This document shows positions 1-11,459 of a DNA stretch of 64,000 nucleotides, one piece after another; positions within the stretch are counted from its first letter, which is position 1; the number at the start of each line of letters is the position of its first letter. The stretch is taken from contig JAULJL010000003.1 of NCBI GenBank assembly GCA_030761205.1, positions 29,642,123 to 29,706,122 of the forward strand, read 5' to 3'. Below the pieces are notes generated by a model. That model saw nothing but the letters and a program-made list of their open reading frames with translations, was not told the DNA's origin and made no database searches. Source of the DNA: Fremontodendron californicum. Taxonomy: Eukaryota; Streptophyta; Magnoliopsida; Malvales; Malvaceae. Position numbers and translations under genes: made by a program.

Positions 1-169
1 ATTTAATTTTTTTTTGTTGTTATATTAATTAGCATATACTATGTTCATGCATTATTATTTTCATTTTTATTTCCATGCATATTATATGATAGTATTATTT
101 TATATTCCATGTCATTTAGATTATATGCCATATCATCCATATTTGCCATGTCATTTAAATTATGTCATT

Positions 170-375
170 TCATATATAATATATTATGCTATCTAGGTTA
201 TTTTATTTCATATAGAATATATTATGTCGCCTAGGTCATTTCATTTCATTTAGAATATATCATCTGACTTAGGATATTACATTTCATATAGAATATATTA
301 TGTTACCTAATTCATTTCATTTCATTTAGAATATGTCATATAACTTAGGACATTTCATTTCATTTAGAATATGCT
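170..375. repeat. Short tandem repeat inside the LTR
   Basis: AT-rich direct repeats built on ATTTCATTTAGAATAT-like units with a period of about 76 bp and shorter sub-units. Similar wording occurs in the same relative place in the LTRs near 35940-36130 and 38890-39130 (reverse), so the repeat belongs to the LTR. Confidence 0.6.
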
Positions 376-840
376 AAGGCATTTGAATTATATTATATCA
401 TTTAGGATGCATTATATTATTTAGATTTTGCAATGTTATTTTATTTATATCATGCATATACATATTCATATCGTTTAAAATATTCTCAAAAGGATAATGA
501 TTTTTCAATAAAAAATAAAGATATTCCCGAGTTAAAATAATTCATGAGTTCTCTACCGGGTTTGCTGGAGGGAATATCATCAATTATCATTAATAAAGGA
601 ATATCTTTCTTTCAAAAAAGAGAATGATTCGGAAAGTTTTCCAAAACTAATAAAAATTTCTATATTTTGCCACGTTTGTTGGGGAATATAGGAAAATTTT
701 GAATTTATAATTTTCGGATCATTTTCAATTAAAAATAGAATTATTTTTCTTTAAATTGGGAATTAACTTGAAATACTAAGTTTAAAACCAACTTTACACC
801 GAGATTTGATATAACACACGATTAATAAGGTACCGTTTTA

Positions 841-880
841 TACGGGCGTTGTGGGGGTGCTAATCCTTCCCCGCACGTAA
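841..880 (+). promoter_or_regulatory. Conserved GC-rich LTR motif with hairpin potential
   Basis: A block containing GTGGGG, a loop of about 12-13 bases and CCCCGCAC stands out as GC-rich in an AT-rich LTR. It recurs almost unchanged in the LTRs at about 36538-36577 and 46199-46238 and, reversed, at about 27588-27627 and 38470-38510. The arms can form a stem of about 7 bp with one G-T pair. The position, some 300 bp before the LTR end, would be in R or U5 if transcribed. A role in RNA structure, packaging or 3'-end formation is inference. Confidence 0.5.
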
Positions 881-1174
881 CCAAGTCCCGAACCCGTTTC
901 TTTGATTTCTCTGGTTTAAACGCGGACTTGAAATTGGCTTTAAAAATGTTTTAATTAATTTTTAAAATATTTTATAAAACCGATTTTAATAGGTGGCCGA
1001 TCACACCTAGCTAAAAAAGATTGGTGGCGACTCCATGTCTTTTTCAAGGTCATTTTCAAAACCTTCATTTTTTCTAGAGGAATTAAGTCGACTTTTCCTC
1101 GATTTTTAATTGTCACGCTTAACGAATAATAAAGTCTTGTGATGAGACTCGTTATTTTTTAGGTTGCGACAGCT

Positions 1175-1193
1175 TGGCGACTCGACTGGGGAC
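1175..1193 (+). promoter_or_regulatory. Primer binding site of element 1
   Basis: TGGCGACTCGACTGGGGAC starts three bases after the LTR end. It begins with TGG (complement of a tRNA CCA tail) and resembles the PBS reported for Ogre-type elements, usually assigned to tRNA-Arg. The same motif, reversed, lies next to the reverse LTR at 38158-38176. The tRNA identity is from family knowledge, not from an alignment. Confidence 0.75.
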
Positions 1194-2724
1194 AATGAGA
1201 GAGCCAGGCCTAGAATTAGTCGTGTGTTATTTAAGTCTCGGTTTTGTTGGTTTAATTGGTATTTAATTTTAAATCCCATATTTTTAAAATAAATGAGAAT
1301 TTTGAAAATAAAAAAATGTTTTAAATGTGTCCATCGTCATGTGCATTCATATTATTATTTGTTCTCTGGTTATTTTGTTGCGTATATTTATATGTTTGCT
1401 TGACTGATGCTTTACATTATTTGATTTTAGTGGGGTATTTAAAATAAGGGGTGTAAAATAGGTGGTGACAGGTTTGTTTTGTTCTTCCACACACACCACA
1501 CTTGCATTTGCATATCATGAATCCTCTACCCAGGTTCCGTCCTTTTAAGTGGGAGTAAAGTAACTACGCCTTTGTGATGATCCTCCGTATGGGCTAGTAA
1601 AACACTTTCGGAGTATAAAGTACCTAATGCCTTCGTGATAATCCTCCGTACGGGCATAGGAAAATATACTCTAACGAATTGAACCCGCTTTTTTCGGGGT
1701 GCCTTACTAGCCTTCACCGACGACAGTGAGGAACAATTCGGGGCCTTAGAATCGATTCACCTTCATTTAGTGAACCTAGGCGAAGCCATGCCGGATTTTT
1801 GTTAGATATACCGAAAATAGGAACACATGGAGGAACATTTCTAAACCTTTTGTTACCTATTTCACACTCTGAAGAAGTTTTGTAAACCGGGCAAATTACA
1901 TCGCCCGTAATAAGTGTGATACTCCGCCCCAAAGGCACCGTGATGCCTATATAAGTAGATATTGTTGGGGCAAGTGTTCACTAACCTTTTGAAATTCAAA
2001 ATACAAACATTCTTTTTCAAATATTTTTGCATGTTGCACATTTCATACATCTGTGAATAGAGCATGTACATTTTTGGTTGTATTACTTTTTTGCAATAAA
2101 TGGATGGTGATAATAATTTCATTTGATGATTTCATAAAACCGGTTGTGTCACATGAACATTTGGATATTGTACCATAGTAGGATTCACTACCTCGAAATT
2201 CTTTTGAAAATAATATGATTGGTTTTTCATAGAAAAAACATGTTTCAAAAAATCATAAATTTGGAGGCAAATCTTGCATAATGAGATTTTTAAATAATCA
2301 AGGTTTAGGTCCCACCAATTTCGTGTAATCATTGGTTAATTTATTTGTATCATTTTGACATCATGTCACATTCCTAGCATGCATGTTTATTCATTGTATA
2401 ATACATTTGTGATATACATGGTCATTCTTTGTACCTACCTTTGTATTAATTCATTTATTCTTAGCATGTATCATTTTGACATCCTAGCCTGCATGGTCAT
2501 TCATTGTAGAATACATACATGGTCATTATTTGTATATACCTGTGCATCAATTTATTCATTTTTTAAATGCATCATGTTGGCATTAGATTACATCTATAGC
2601 ATACATAGTCATCATAATTTCTCTATATATGTTCATGCATTAATTACCAGTATATTCATGCACATAGGAAATAGAGTATGTACGTTCATAATTGTATTCT
2701 TAATCTCATGACATTTTCATTTGC
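1194..2724 (+). other. Untranslated leader of element 1
   Basis: No supported gene. The first part includes a diverged direct duplication of about 76 bp around 1575-1665, each copy holding ATCCTCCGTA. From 2340 on it is rich in CATGCAT and CATT words. Most of the stretch 1194-2340 reappears reversed at 36865-38157 as the leader of element 3, so it is a family feature. Small reading frames on either strand are not shared between the two copies and were not called. Confidence 0.65.
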
Positions 2725-3657
2725 ATGAAAGGGGTTCGAGATATGAGGAATGAATCGGAGGAACGATTGGGTGCTTTGGAACGCAACCAAGAGGAATGTA
2801 GACATGAAATTCGGGAAATGAAAGAACAACTCGCCAAATGGTTGAAAATGTTTGAGGATATGGGTAAGAGTAAAAGGGAACTTTCTCAGGGCTCTGCATC
2901 GCCTTTGGATCAACCAAAACCATTAAGTCCCGAACATACAATCCTTGCTGGATCCTGCACTTGTCAATGCCACAAAGGTTGCAATCCTGATGAAATTATG
3001 GACAAAATCGTGAAAATGATTAAACCTGAGAGCCTGATACCAAAGATAGAAACCTCGGATCCTGTACCATACCTGCAAACTATTTTAAACCCTACTATGG
3101 TCCAATCGTCCACTGGGATGGCCACTATGGGATTCCTGAATCCCACTCCATCACCACCAACAGTCAGTTCATACTATTTCCCTCATCAGTCACCTTATCC
3201 AACATCTGGGATAGGAACCTCGAGCTATGTACAACCTCCAAAGGCCCCGTGTCCAAATCCATACCCTTACCATGCTGTTCCGCCACATCTACATGTAAAC
3301 ACTCTGGTTCGGACCTTAGTGCCACCACCAAGTGCCCCAACTCCTAGGCCATGTGTGACTAAGAAACTACCCCAGGATAAGACCCAAATGCCTTTTGATC
3401 CCCTTCCAATCAGCTACCGAGAGCTTCTCCCTATACTGGTCCAAAATCACATGGTTGCATGTGTACCATTGAAACCCCTGTTACCACCATATCCAAAGTG
3501 GTATAATCCAAATGCAAGATGTGGTAATCACTGTGGAATTGTTGGCCATAGCATTGAAGACTATATGGCCTTCAAAAAGAAAGTGCAATCTCTTATAAAT
3601 GCCAACTGGTTGGATCCAATGACACTGATTGATAGAGGACTGGGAAAGCGTCATTAG
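2725..3657 (+). CDS. Gag-like protein, first of two in element 1 (intact frame)
   Basis: An uninterrupted 310-codon frame. Residues ~5-60 are charged and helix-prone (a likely coiled coil) and resemble the start of the second gag. Residues ~110-215 are rich in Pro, Tyr and Ser. Residues ~225-300 clearly match the C-terminal part of the gag at 4511-5995, including LPPYPKWY followed by a CX2HX5HX4C-like knuckle at residues 266-280, in which the last Cys is Tyr. The central capsid-type domain of the second gag is missing. A Cys cluster (CTCQC) lies near residue 80. Family knowledge: Ogre-type elements carry an extra ORF upstream of gag. Here that ORF appears to be a shortened gag paralogue, possibly binding RNA; its function is unknown. 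The start is the first ATG of the frame. Confidence 0.65.
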   Translation: MKGVRDMRNESEERLGALERNQEECRHEIREMKEQLAKWLKMFEDMGKSKRELSQGSASPLDQPKPLSPEHTILAGSCTCQCHKGCNPDEIMDKIVKMIKPESLIPKIETSDPVPYLQTILNPTMVQSSTGMATMGFLNPTPSPPTVSSYYFPHQSPYPTSGIGTSSYVQPPKAPCPNPYPYHAVPPHLHVNTLVRTLVPPPSAPTPRPCVTKKLPQDKTQMPFDPLPISYRELLPILVQNHMVACVPLKPLLPPYPKWYNPNARCGNHCGIVGHSIEDYMAFKKKVQSLINANWLDPMTLIDRGLGKRH

Positions 3658-4510
3658 GATTGGGAGATTTACAGCATTGAGGTGGAAAGACTTCGGTCTT
3701 ATATGATGTAATAGGATTTCACTTATTCAGTAGCCGGTTCTTATAGCCTTAGGATGCTAGGAAGAATAAAGTGCTTGTAAAGACAATTTTAACTACTGCT
3801 CAGATTTTACAAAACATGGTTTATACCATTGTGAACATTGATATGGGAATGAATTGACTATGCTTCAAATTTATGAGATGTTGATGATTAAGTTCCTCCG
3901 ATTCTTATTTCCTCTGTGATATCTTCCCCTTTTTCATTTTGCATCCGATCAATTATTGGTCATACCATACATTCATACATGTATCATGTTAGCATCAGGT
4001 TGCATTTATGCATTCATAATCAGCATGATTTTTCTGTATATATCCATGCATTAATTTGCTTATTACATACATCATGTTAGATTAGGTCGCATTCATGACA
4101 CACATGGTTAGAATGATTTTCTTTGTATATACTTTGTATCAACCATTCATTGTTTGCATGTAACATAATTGACACCGTGTTGCATTCATAGGGTATATGA
4201 TCATTCATTAGGAAATACGCTAAAATGTACATGATCATTCATTGCATATATCCATGCGTTGATTTGTTTATTCTTTGCTTGCAACATGTTGGCATCGTGA
4301 TTCCATTTATTACATATATGGTCAGCATGTTTCCACTATATATGTCCATACATCGTTTCTTTTATTCTTCATATGCATCAAATGACAATCATGGCTTATT
4401 CATCATGACATACATTTGAGGGATATAAAACATAAGTTGGCTTAGCTTTTAGGAGTCTTTGAAAGAATTTCCATTTCAAATCAGAGGTATAAGAAGTACT
4501 GAGTACCCTT
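3658..4510 (+). other. Spacer between the two gag frames
   Basis: No gene seen. Its second half (about 3950-4420) is a diverged repeat of the sequence upstream of the first gag-like ORF (about 2355-2700), with the same CATGTTGGCATC, CATACATGGTCA and TCCATGCATTAATT words. Spacer plus ORF therefore look like one duplicated unit. Confidence 0.5.
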
Positions 4511-5995
4511 TTGATACAGGCTAGTGCTATGGAGAATGAACAAGTTGCCCAAATGGAAAGAATGGAAAAAGTACAGGAAGAATTGCGAGAACAGCTAGCA
4601 AAGTCTCAAGTAGAATCTAAGGATCAGATGACTAAATTGATGGAGCTGATGTCCGCCGTAATCAAGGAAAAAGGATACACTGAAAACTTTGTCACCAGGA
4701 AAGGGTTAGAGGCACAAAAGGGTCAGAATGAGGTCGTAATGATTGATGCCCAGAACACAGTTAACCCCGTAAATGTCCTAAACTCAGATGATCCAGCTGA
4801 ACAGGCAAAGTTGAAAATGGTTGCAGTAAATGAGGTTGAGTTGGCAGATTCCCAAGGGAAATATCAGTTGTTAGATGAAAGGCTTTGGGCAGTAGAAAGT
4901 ACATATGTATTTGGGAGTTTAGACGCAAAAGAACGATGTTTGGTCCTCGATTTAGTCATTCCTCCTAAGTTCAAGATCCCTGACTTTGTGAAATATGACG
5001 GGACGACCGATCCGTCAGCCCATATCACTATGTTCTGCCGAAAGATGACAAGTCATATAGATAATGATATGCTTTTGATTCAATGCTTTCAGGATAACTT
5101 CAGCGGATCCGCAATTAGGTGGTATAGTCAGTTGAGCAAGGATCAGATTCGCTCTTGGAATGACCTGGCTTGGGTTTTTCTAAACCAGTACAAGCATATG
5201 ACCGACATGGCACCTGACCGTCTTACTTTGCAAAATATGAAGAAAAGAGCTACTGAGAGCTTCAAAGAATATGCGCAACGGTGGATGAGCCTGGCCGCCC
5301 AAGTGCAACCGCCTTTAACTTAGAAGGAAACCACTGTTATTTTTGTGAATACATTGCAGGCCCCGTACTATGATATACTTGTCGGCAACACCACGAAGAA
5401 TTTTTCAAACATGGTAATTTCAGGGGAGATGATTGAGAATGCTATCAAGGATGGGAAAATTGAAGGAGAAAGAACATCCAATACCAAGTAAAATGGGGCA
5501 TCTGAAAAGAAAAAGGAAGATACCCAAGTCATGGAAGGCTTTGCCTCACCTCCCTATTTCTCCTCGTATCAGCCATTTTACTCTACCCTGAACAATGTCT
5601 CTCAAGGTTTTTATCCCTACCAACCAATGACTGCAACTACACCAGAATTTACATCTGTCTATCAATCGAACACCCTTGGGAATAATCGAAGGATTCATAA
5701 AAAGCGAAAAAGAAATCAGGATGACCCGATTCTTGTGACATACAGTAAGTTATTACCTCAACTCATCCAGAATCACCTTGTGACACCCATGCAATTAGAG
5801 CCTCTGAAGCCCCCTTATCTGAGCTGGTATGATGTTAATGAGTGTTGTGGTTATCATGCTGGCAATCAAGGTCACTCAACAGAGAACTGCCCCGCTTTGA
5901 AGTACAAGGTCAGGGATCTCATCAAGGCTGGTTCGATAAGTTTTGAAGATGGGAAAGCCAAGTGTCATAAGAAACATGGTGCATGCTCATATTAG
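4511..5995 (+). pseudogene. gag: Gag of element 1 (two in-frame stops)
   Basis: One continuous frame of about 495 codons with two stops, TAG at 5321-5323 and TAA at 5489-5491, and no frameshift. The likely true start is ATG 4529, which opens the MENEQ sequence shared with the element 2 gag. Residues ~7-55 are a coiled coil; ~149-300 form the retrotransposon gag (capsid) domain with IPDFVKYDGTTDP and WYSQL landmarks; then a Tyr/Pro-rich linker; then a CX2HX5HX4C knuckle at 5846-5890. Gag assembles cytoplasmic particles and binds element RNA. Two point nonsense mutations are the only visible damage, so this copy is younger than element 2. No protease follows. Confidence 0.85.
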
Positions 5996-6587
5996 GTTTT
6001 TGACACATGTAGTTCTATACACTGTGATGATGAAAGCACTTGTCTGATGTTAACATGTACATGAATTAAATGAATTTTGAATTTTAAATGCTTTGTGTTT
6101 GTTGTGTTTTAACAATAATTTGAATTTGTAAAAACAAGCATTAAGGAAATTTTAATAATGGACAGTCTCGAGAATGTTGTTGATCATAGTTAGACATGAC
6201 CCAACACCCTCCCCCCTCTTTTTTAGGCTTTTCTATGCCTAAACCTTGAATCAAGAACACTTGAAAGACCTAATGCTTCAAGGAATATGAATATGAATGT
6301 TGTTTATATCATGGTAATTTGGTCCGTGTCAAGGTTGTGCCAAAACCATTCATGTCATTTTCAACAAACCACAAAACACTAATTGCCCAAACATCACTTC
6401 ATGATTAATACCTTGGAGCACAATGACCAGACTAGATTATCCCATATCCCCGAGAAAACCTATTTTTAGGTCATATTTTCCTTGTCTCTTCAAAGAACTC
6501 AGATTAAAAACTCAGCCTTTTCAAAATAGACCTAGACTTGCTATGTTCCTCGTTGATACAAATTCTCATGGTTAATCAAATTGGGGC
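5996..6587 (+). other. Non-coding stretch where pol would be expected
   Basis: No protease, RT or integrase remnant is recognisable in six frames, and nothing here aligns by eye with element 2 between 17700 and 23048. I see no repeat structure either. The stretch runs into the left target duplication of the hAT element at 6588. Confidence 0.5.
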
Positions 6588-6699
6588 ATCATATGTAGAG
6601 GTGGCAAAATGAACCCGAACCCGAAAACCCGCCCAGGAAAAGCCGAACCCGAACCCGCCCAAACACGATTTGACCAAAAAGTCAAAAACCCGAACCTGA

Positions 6700-6870
6700 A
6701 AAAACCCGAACCCGAATGGGCCTGAACCCGAATGGACCCGAACCCGAATGGGCTCGAACCCGAATGGGCCTGAACCCGAATGGACCCGAACCCGAATGGG
6801 CCCGAACCCGAATGAGCCCGAACCCGAATGAGCCTGAACCTGAATGAACCCGAACCTGAGACCGGCCCGA
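6700..6870. repeat. 16-bp minisatellite at the left end of the hAT element
   Basis: About ten copies of CCCGAACCCGAATGGG with small variants. The complementary strand reads TTCGGG repeats with closely spaced GGG runs, a pattern able to form G-quadruplexes. Frames translated from it (GFGSIRVQAHSG-type repeats) are artefacts of the 16-bp period. Confidence 0.85.
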
Positions 6871-7939
6871 ACCCGAACCCGAATTTAATACTAAAAATAA
6901 AAATAATCAAATTGCAATTAATTTTTTTTTTTTACAAAGCAATAACTTCAATTATTAATTTTATTCTAATTTTTTTAATAATTTAATTAAAATTTAAAAT
7001 TTAATATATTATATATATATGATGATGAAATAATAATTTTATCAAAAAGTAAATTATATTTTGTACTTATAAGTTATAACTTTAACGTCTCATATCATGA
7101 TGAGTTTACAATCTAAATATTTTAAATTCTTGAAAATTTTAGAGATGTGAAAAAAAATTTGACAATAATTCAATTATTCTTAAGGGTAAAAAAATTTGAC
7201 AATAATTCAATTATTTTGGCCTTTTGGGTTATACTTATACGGTTAGGTTAGGGTGGGTTTAATTGGATTATGGCTTTCATGGGATTTTATTTTAGCGGGT
7301 GGGTTTAATGGGGTTTTGCGTTTTATGGCCTTTTGGTTTTGGGTATATTTATTATATATTAATAAATAATCATATTAATTATATATTTAATAAGTATAAT
7401 TTAAATATAAATTATATTTTTTTAGTACTACTTTATAATTTATACTGATGAAAAAAATATAAGTATTCGATAGATATATATATATATATATCTTGACTAT
7501 ATGCATAAAATTTTTGCATTTTATAAGTATATAAACGAATAGATGAAGGCTAGGATTTATTTTTAAAAGTTTTTTATTTTATAGTGAATATAAATTATAA
7601 TGTATTTATATTTTGAAATTCGAGTTCATTAAATCAATTATTTTAAATATCAATATGATTAATTTATAATATATCATATTTTTTTATAATAAATTAGTTC
7701 AAAATTTGATTTTATATAACAAATTAATTTCTTATTCTTTTGGTGCTAACAAATATTAATTTTAAAAAATAAATATAATTAAAAATATCATATAATAGCA
7801 AAAGTACAAAAATAATAATAAATTAATAATTTGTTTTTAGATATAAATATTTAAATTATGTAAAAATGATTACATCTAATATAAAATAAAATGATGTAAA
7901 ACATACCCGAACCCAGACCAAACCCGAACCCAGACCGAA

Positions 7940-8135
7940 CCCGAAGCCAAATGGGCCCGAACCCGAATGGGGCCGAACCCGAATGGGCCCGAACCCGAAT
8001 GAGCCCGAACCCGAATGGACCCGAACCCGAATGAGCCCGAACCCGGATGAGCCCGAACCTGAATGAGCCCAAACCCGAATGAGCCCGAACCCGAATAAAC
8101 CCGAACCCGAATAAACCCGAACCCGAATGAACCCG
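7940..8135. repeat. 16-bp minisatellite at the right end of the hAT element
   Basis: About twelve copies of the same 16-bp unit as at the left end. It is a direct, not inverted, repeat of the left array: the C-rich strand is the plus strand at both ends. The arrays frame an AT-rich core. Confidence 0.85.
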
Positions 8136-8181
8136 ACCCGAACCCGCCCGAACCCGCCCAATTGCCACCTCTAATCATATG

Positions 8182-9944
8182 TGGAAATGATGGATACATG
8201 GTAAAAAAGGATGGATTAACGCATGAATTATTGGGGCATGTGATATAAAAAAATTGCGATATCATGCATATGAGAATTCAGATGATTCCAAAGTGCAAAA
8301 TGGAATTTTGATTATCTATTCCCCCTGGGGATTGCTTTTTAATGTGAATATTTGTGCTTGACGTGAGAAATGGCCATCTTTCATATCCCTTTCACAAGAG
8401 AAAAATTATTATCCATAGTCACCCCTTTTGAGCCAAAAGAATTCTTTCATCTTTGAACCCTGATCAAGGATCACCCTCTACACCGGAGGGCAAATGCGAG
8501 GAAAGATCTTTTAGAGAACATGGAGGAATGAATCCTAGCTCAAAGATAGATGCAAAGCAAATGGAGCCCCGAATAAATATGTGCTCACTGCGTCGGAAAA
8601 AAAGAAGGGGGCAAAATGGAAGCAAAAAAAAAAATGTGAAAGACATGGTAAATTGAAAGCCAAGAACGAAGAAGAAAAGATGCAAAAGTCAAAAGGAATG
8701 AAAAGTCCAAAAGGGACAAATGTTTCAAAAGGAATCCTCCTCAAGAAATGATCCTTGATCTGATTACCCTTAAACACATATTTTGGGCCTATTTATCCTT
8801 TCTTTCTGAACCCTGAGCCATGGCCTACATTACGTGCTTTAAAAGTCCATTTTGATCAAGCATGAATATTTAATTTGAAAGGATTTTCTTCAGATTTTAT
8901 CCCATCTCATCAAATTATCATTTCACTAAGGAAGAATTTAGAATTCTCAAGTGTATGGTAGAACAAAAAAAAAAAGAGAAAAATTGGAAAGAGTGGGACT
9001 CTAGGGCGAAAACCCAAAAACGGGCGGTCTAGAGTAGAATAGGAATTTTCGATGCCATCTATGAAAGTGCTGATACCACAAAAAGAGAAGGTTATCTTAA
9101 AAAATGGTCATCGAGAAACATTTAAGAATTCCCAAACCTCCCATATTGTCAACTCTCATTCGGAGGATTGTTTTCAAAAACTGAAACTTTTTTTTTCCTC
9201 CAAGATTAAACTTTTCGGTTTAAACATCTCGGCCAATCTTGACGCTTGTCAAAATGCCTTGATATGGAAACTAAAAGAATGTTGAATTTGTTTGGTTCTC
9301 AATGAATTCATGATTTATAAAACCTGTTCCATTTGTGAGCCTAGTAGGGATATACATTTTTGTCAGGAAGTCTTCCTGAAAAAGCCAGAATCTTGTTGGG
9401 GCTAAGAGAATAGCCAAAATGAATTGAAGATATACTCTGATTTGAAGAGGAAAAATGAATTTGAAAGGCTAAGCCAAAGTCTAGAAAAACAACCGGGGAC
9501 ACACTCATGAGCACTCATCTCTTTATCGAGCTTTTGCTTCTGCACAGTGTCGGCAAGCATTTGCATCATTCATGGGTATTTGCATTGGAATTATTCCATA
9601 AGCATCTGCATTTTACCTTTACATTTACATTCTTCATGGAATTCGCATTTGCGTCATCTCAAGCAATTGCATCATTTCTAGAATCATTGCATTTTCATTA
9701 TTGTGTGGTAATTACAGTTACACCATTCATAGACCAGTTACATGAACACAATTAGTATGGGCATCTGCATCATGAAACATTGGCATCAATCCAAGCCATT
9801 TGCATTTGCATCAAGAAGCATTTACATCAATTCAAGCCATTTACATTTGCACCATGAAGCATGAGCACCTTGTTAAAGACATGTGCATCTGCATCATTTC
9901 TCAAAGCTTTTGGGTATAATTTTCAACACGATTTTTAAAATGAC
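8182..9944 (+). other. 3' untranslated region of element 1, unique part
   Basis: Non-coding. From about 8250 it aligns by eye with the regions after integrase in element 2 (from 23050) and element 4 (from 29250), sharing GAGAAATGGCCATCTTTC, TGATCAAGGATCACCCTC and TTTTGGGCCTATTTATCC. This alignment shows that pol has been lost from element 1. From 9500 to 9900 there are CATTTGCATC-like short repeats. Short frames such as 8453-8656 and 9052-9285 are not conserved as frames. Confidence 0.7.
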
Positions 9945-10665
9945 ATAGTCTTTGGTGGTGATAGCCAAAACTTCTGGAGGGGATATCCAGAATTTTACAA
10001 ATTTTAAAAGTGAACAAGTCTTCGGTGGTGATAGCTGAAGCCTCTGGTGGAGATATCCAGGGTTTTATAATTTTGAAAAATGAGAAATCTTCTTCTGGAG
10101 GAGTTACCCAGAATTTTAAAAATGAGCAAGTCTTTGGTGGTGATAGCCAAAGCGTCTGGAGGAGTTACCCAGAATTTTACAATGAGCAAGTCTTTGGTGG
10201 TGATACCCAAAGCTTCTGGAGGAGTTACCCAGAATTTTACAATGAGCAAACCTTTGGTGGTGATAGCCAAAGCTCCTGGTGGGGATATCCAGAATTTTAC
10301 AAATTTTAAAAGTGAACAAGTCTTCGGTGGTGATAGCTGAAGCCTCTGGTGGAGATATCTAGGATTTTATAATTTTGAAAAATGAGAAATCTTCTTCTGG
10401 AGGAGTTACCCAGAATTTTACAATGAGCAAGCCTTTGGTGGTGATAGCCAAAGCTTCTGGAGGAGTTACCTAGAATTTTACAATGAGAAAACCTTTGGTG
10501 GTGATAGCCAAAGCTTCTGGAGGGGATATCTAGAATTTTACAAATTTTAAAAGTGAACAAGTCTTCGGTGGTGATAGCGAAGCCTCTGGTGGAAATATCT
10601 AGGGTTTTATAATTTTGAAAAATGAGAAATCTTCTTCTGGAGGAGTTACCCAGAATTTTATTCAA
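9945..10665 (+). repeat. 60-bp tandem array with higher-order structure (3' UTR, element 1)
   Basis: About twelve units of almost exactly 60 bp, each with CTTTGGTGGTGATAGC, TTCTGGAGG and CAGAATTTTA. A variant unit opening GTGAACAAGTCTTCGG recurs at about 10011, 10313 and 10554, so five-unit (302 bp) and four-unit (241 bp) blocks are themselves repeated. The reading frames on both strands come from the period and are not genes. Family knowledge: Ogre elements often carry variable tandem repeats between pol and the polypurine tract. Confidence 0.92.
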
Positions 10666-10824
10666 CATTTGCATCTACATCAAGAAGCATTTGCATCAAC
10701 TAAAGACATTTGCATCTGCATCATGAAGCATTTGCATCATCTCTTAAAGCTTTCAGGTATAATTGAACTCGTTTTGCTTCTTAAATGAGTCGAGCCCCGA
10801 GACCACCGTTGAGGTACTTTCTTT

Positions 10825-11310
10825 TATTATGAACAAGTCTTTGGTGGTGACAGCTAAAGCTTCTGGAGGAGATACCCATAATTTTTACAAATTTTAAATA
10901 GTGAGAAAATCTTCGGTAGTGATAGCTGAAGCCTCTATGGAGATATCCAGAGTTTTAAAATCCTTTGAAATGGTAGAAAGTCTTCGGTGGTGATAGCTGA
11001 AGCTTCTGGAGGTGATACCCAGAATTTTTACAAATTTTAAACAATGAGAAAGTCTTCTGTGGTGACAGCTGAAGCTTCTGGAGGTGATACCCAGAATTTT
11101 TACAAATTTTAAACAGTGAGAAAGTCTTTGGTTGTGATAGCTGAAGCCTCTGTGGAGATATCTAGAGTTTTAAAATCCTTTGAAAAGGTAGAAAGTCTTT
11201 GGTGGTGATAACCAAAGCCTCTGGTGGAAATATTCTGAGTTTTACAGTTTTAAAAATGAGCAAGACTTTGGTGGTGATAGCCGAAGCTTTTGGAGGAGAT
11301 ACCCAGAATT
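10825..11310 (+). repeat. Second, diverged block of the 60-bp family
   Basis: After about 160 bp of CATTTGCATC repeats and a GAGTCGAGCCCCGAGACCA block, further units with the GTGGTGATAGCTGAAGC core continue at irregular 60-80 bp spacing. The units are more diverged and longer than in the first block. Confidence 0.8.
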
Positions 11311-11459
11311 TTAAACACAGCTGAGAACAAGACAAGTTAAGACCCCGAGACCATCGTCGAGGTCATTTCTTTTCTTGCAAATTGAATTCGTTTCCTTAAG
11401 ACGGGTCGAGCCTTGATTAGTCAGGGAATTCAATTTAAGGACAAAATCTTCAATTTACT

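Larger units (their letters stand above)
1..1171 (+). repeat. 5' LTR of element 1, 3' portion
   Basis: The window opens inside an LTR. Its last ~700 bases align by eye with the 3' parts of the LTRs ending at 36864 and 46539, and with the reverse complements of 27303-27906 and 38180 onward. Shared blocks include ATTCATGAGTTCTCTACCGG near 541-560, the GC-rich motif at 841-880 and GGTGGCCGATCACACCT near 991. The LTR ends in GGTTGCGACA at 1171, directly before the PBS. This terminus matches the LTR ending at 46539 and differs from the ...TATCGACA terminus of elements 3 and 4, which defines two LTR subfamilies. Confidence 0.85.
6588..8181. mobile_element. Non-autonomous hAT element with perfect 8-bp target duplication
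   Basis: The element is 6596-8173 (1578 bp). Ends are TAGAGGTGGCAA and its inverse TTGCCACCTCTA, flanked on both sides by ATCATATG (6588-6595 and 8174-8181). An 8-bp duplication with a TAGNG-type terminus is characteristic of the hAT superfamily. There is no transposase frame; the middle is AT-rich. Next to each end lies a 16-bp minisatellite (about 6700-6870 and 7940-8135) in the same strand orientation. It inserted into the non-coding part of element 1 and so is younger than that element. Confidence 0.92.

Noticed and set aside
2355..2711. 118-codon plus-strand frame before the first gag-like ORF
   Set aside because: Composition follows CAT and TAT repeats, no domain, and the duplicated spacer at 3950-4420 does not keep the frame.
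6572..6910. Minus-strand frame rich in GSGPFGFG repeats
   Set aside because: It is a translation of the 16-bp CCCGAACCCGAATGGG minisatellite inside a hAT element. All frames of such an array stay open.
7851..8265. Three overlapping minus-strand Gly/Phe/Arg-rich frames
   Set aside because: Same minisatellite at the right hAT arm; three frames open at once shows compositional, not coding, origin.
10004..10674. Frames on both strands with repeated GGDSQSFWRSYPEFYNEQ-like or KILGNSSRR-like units
   Set aside because: They come from the 60-bp array (60 is a multiple of three, so frames persist). No domain and no conservation in the sister elements.
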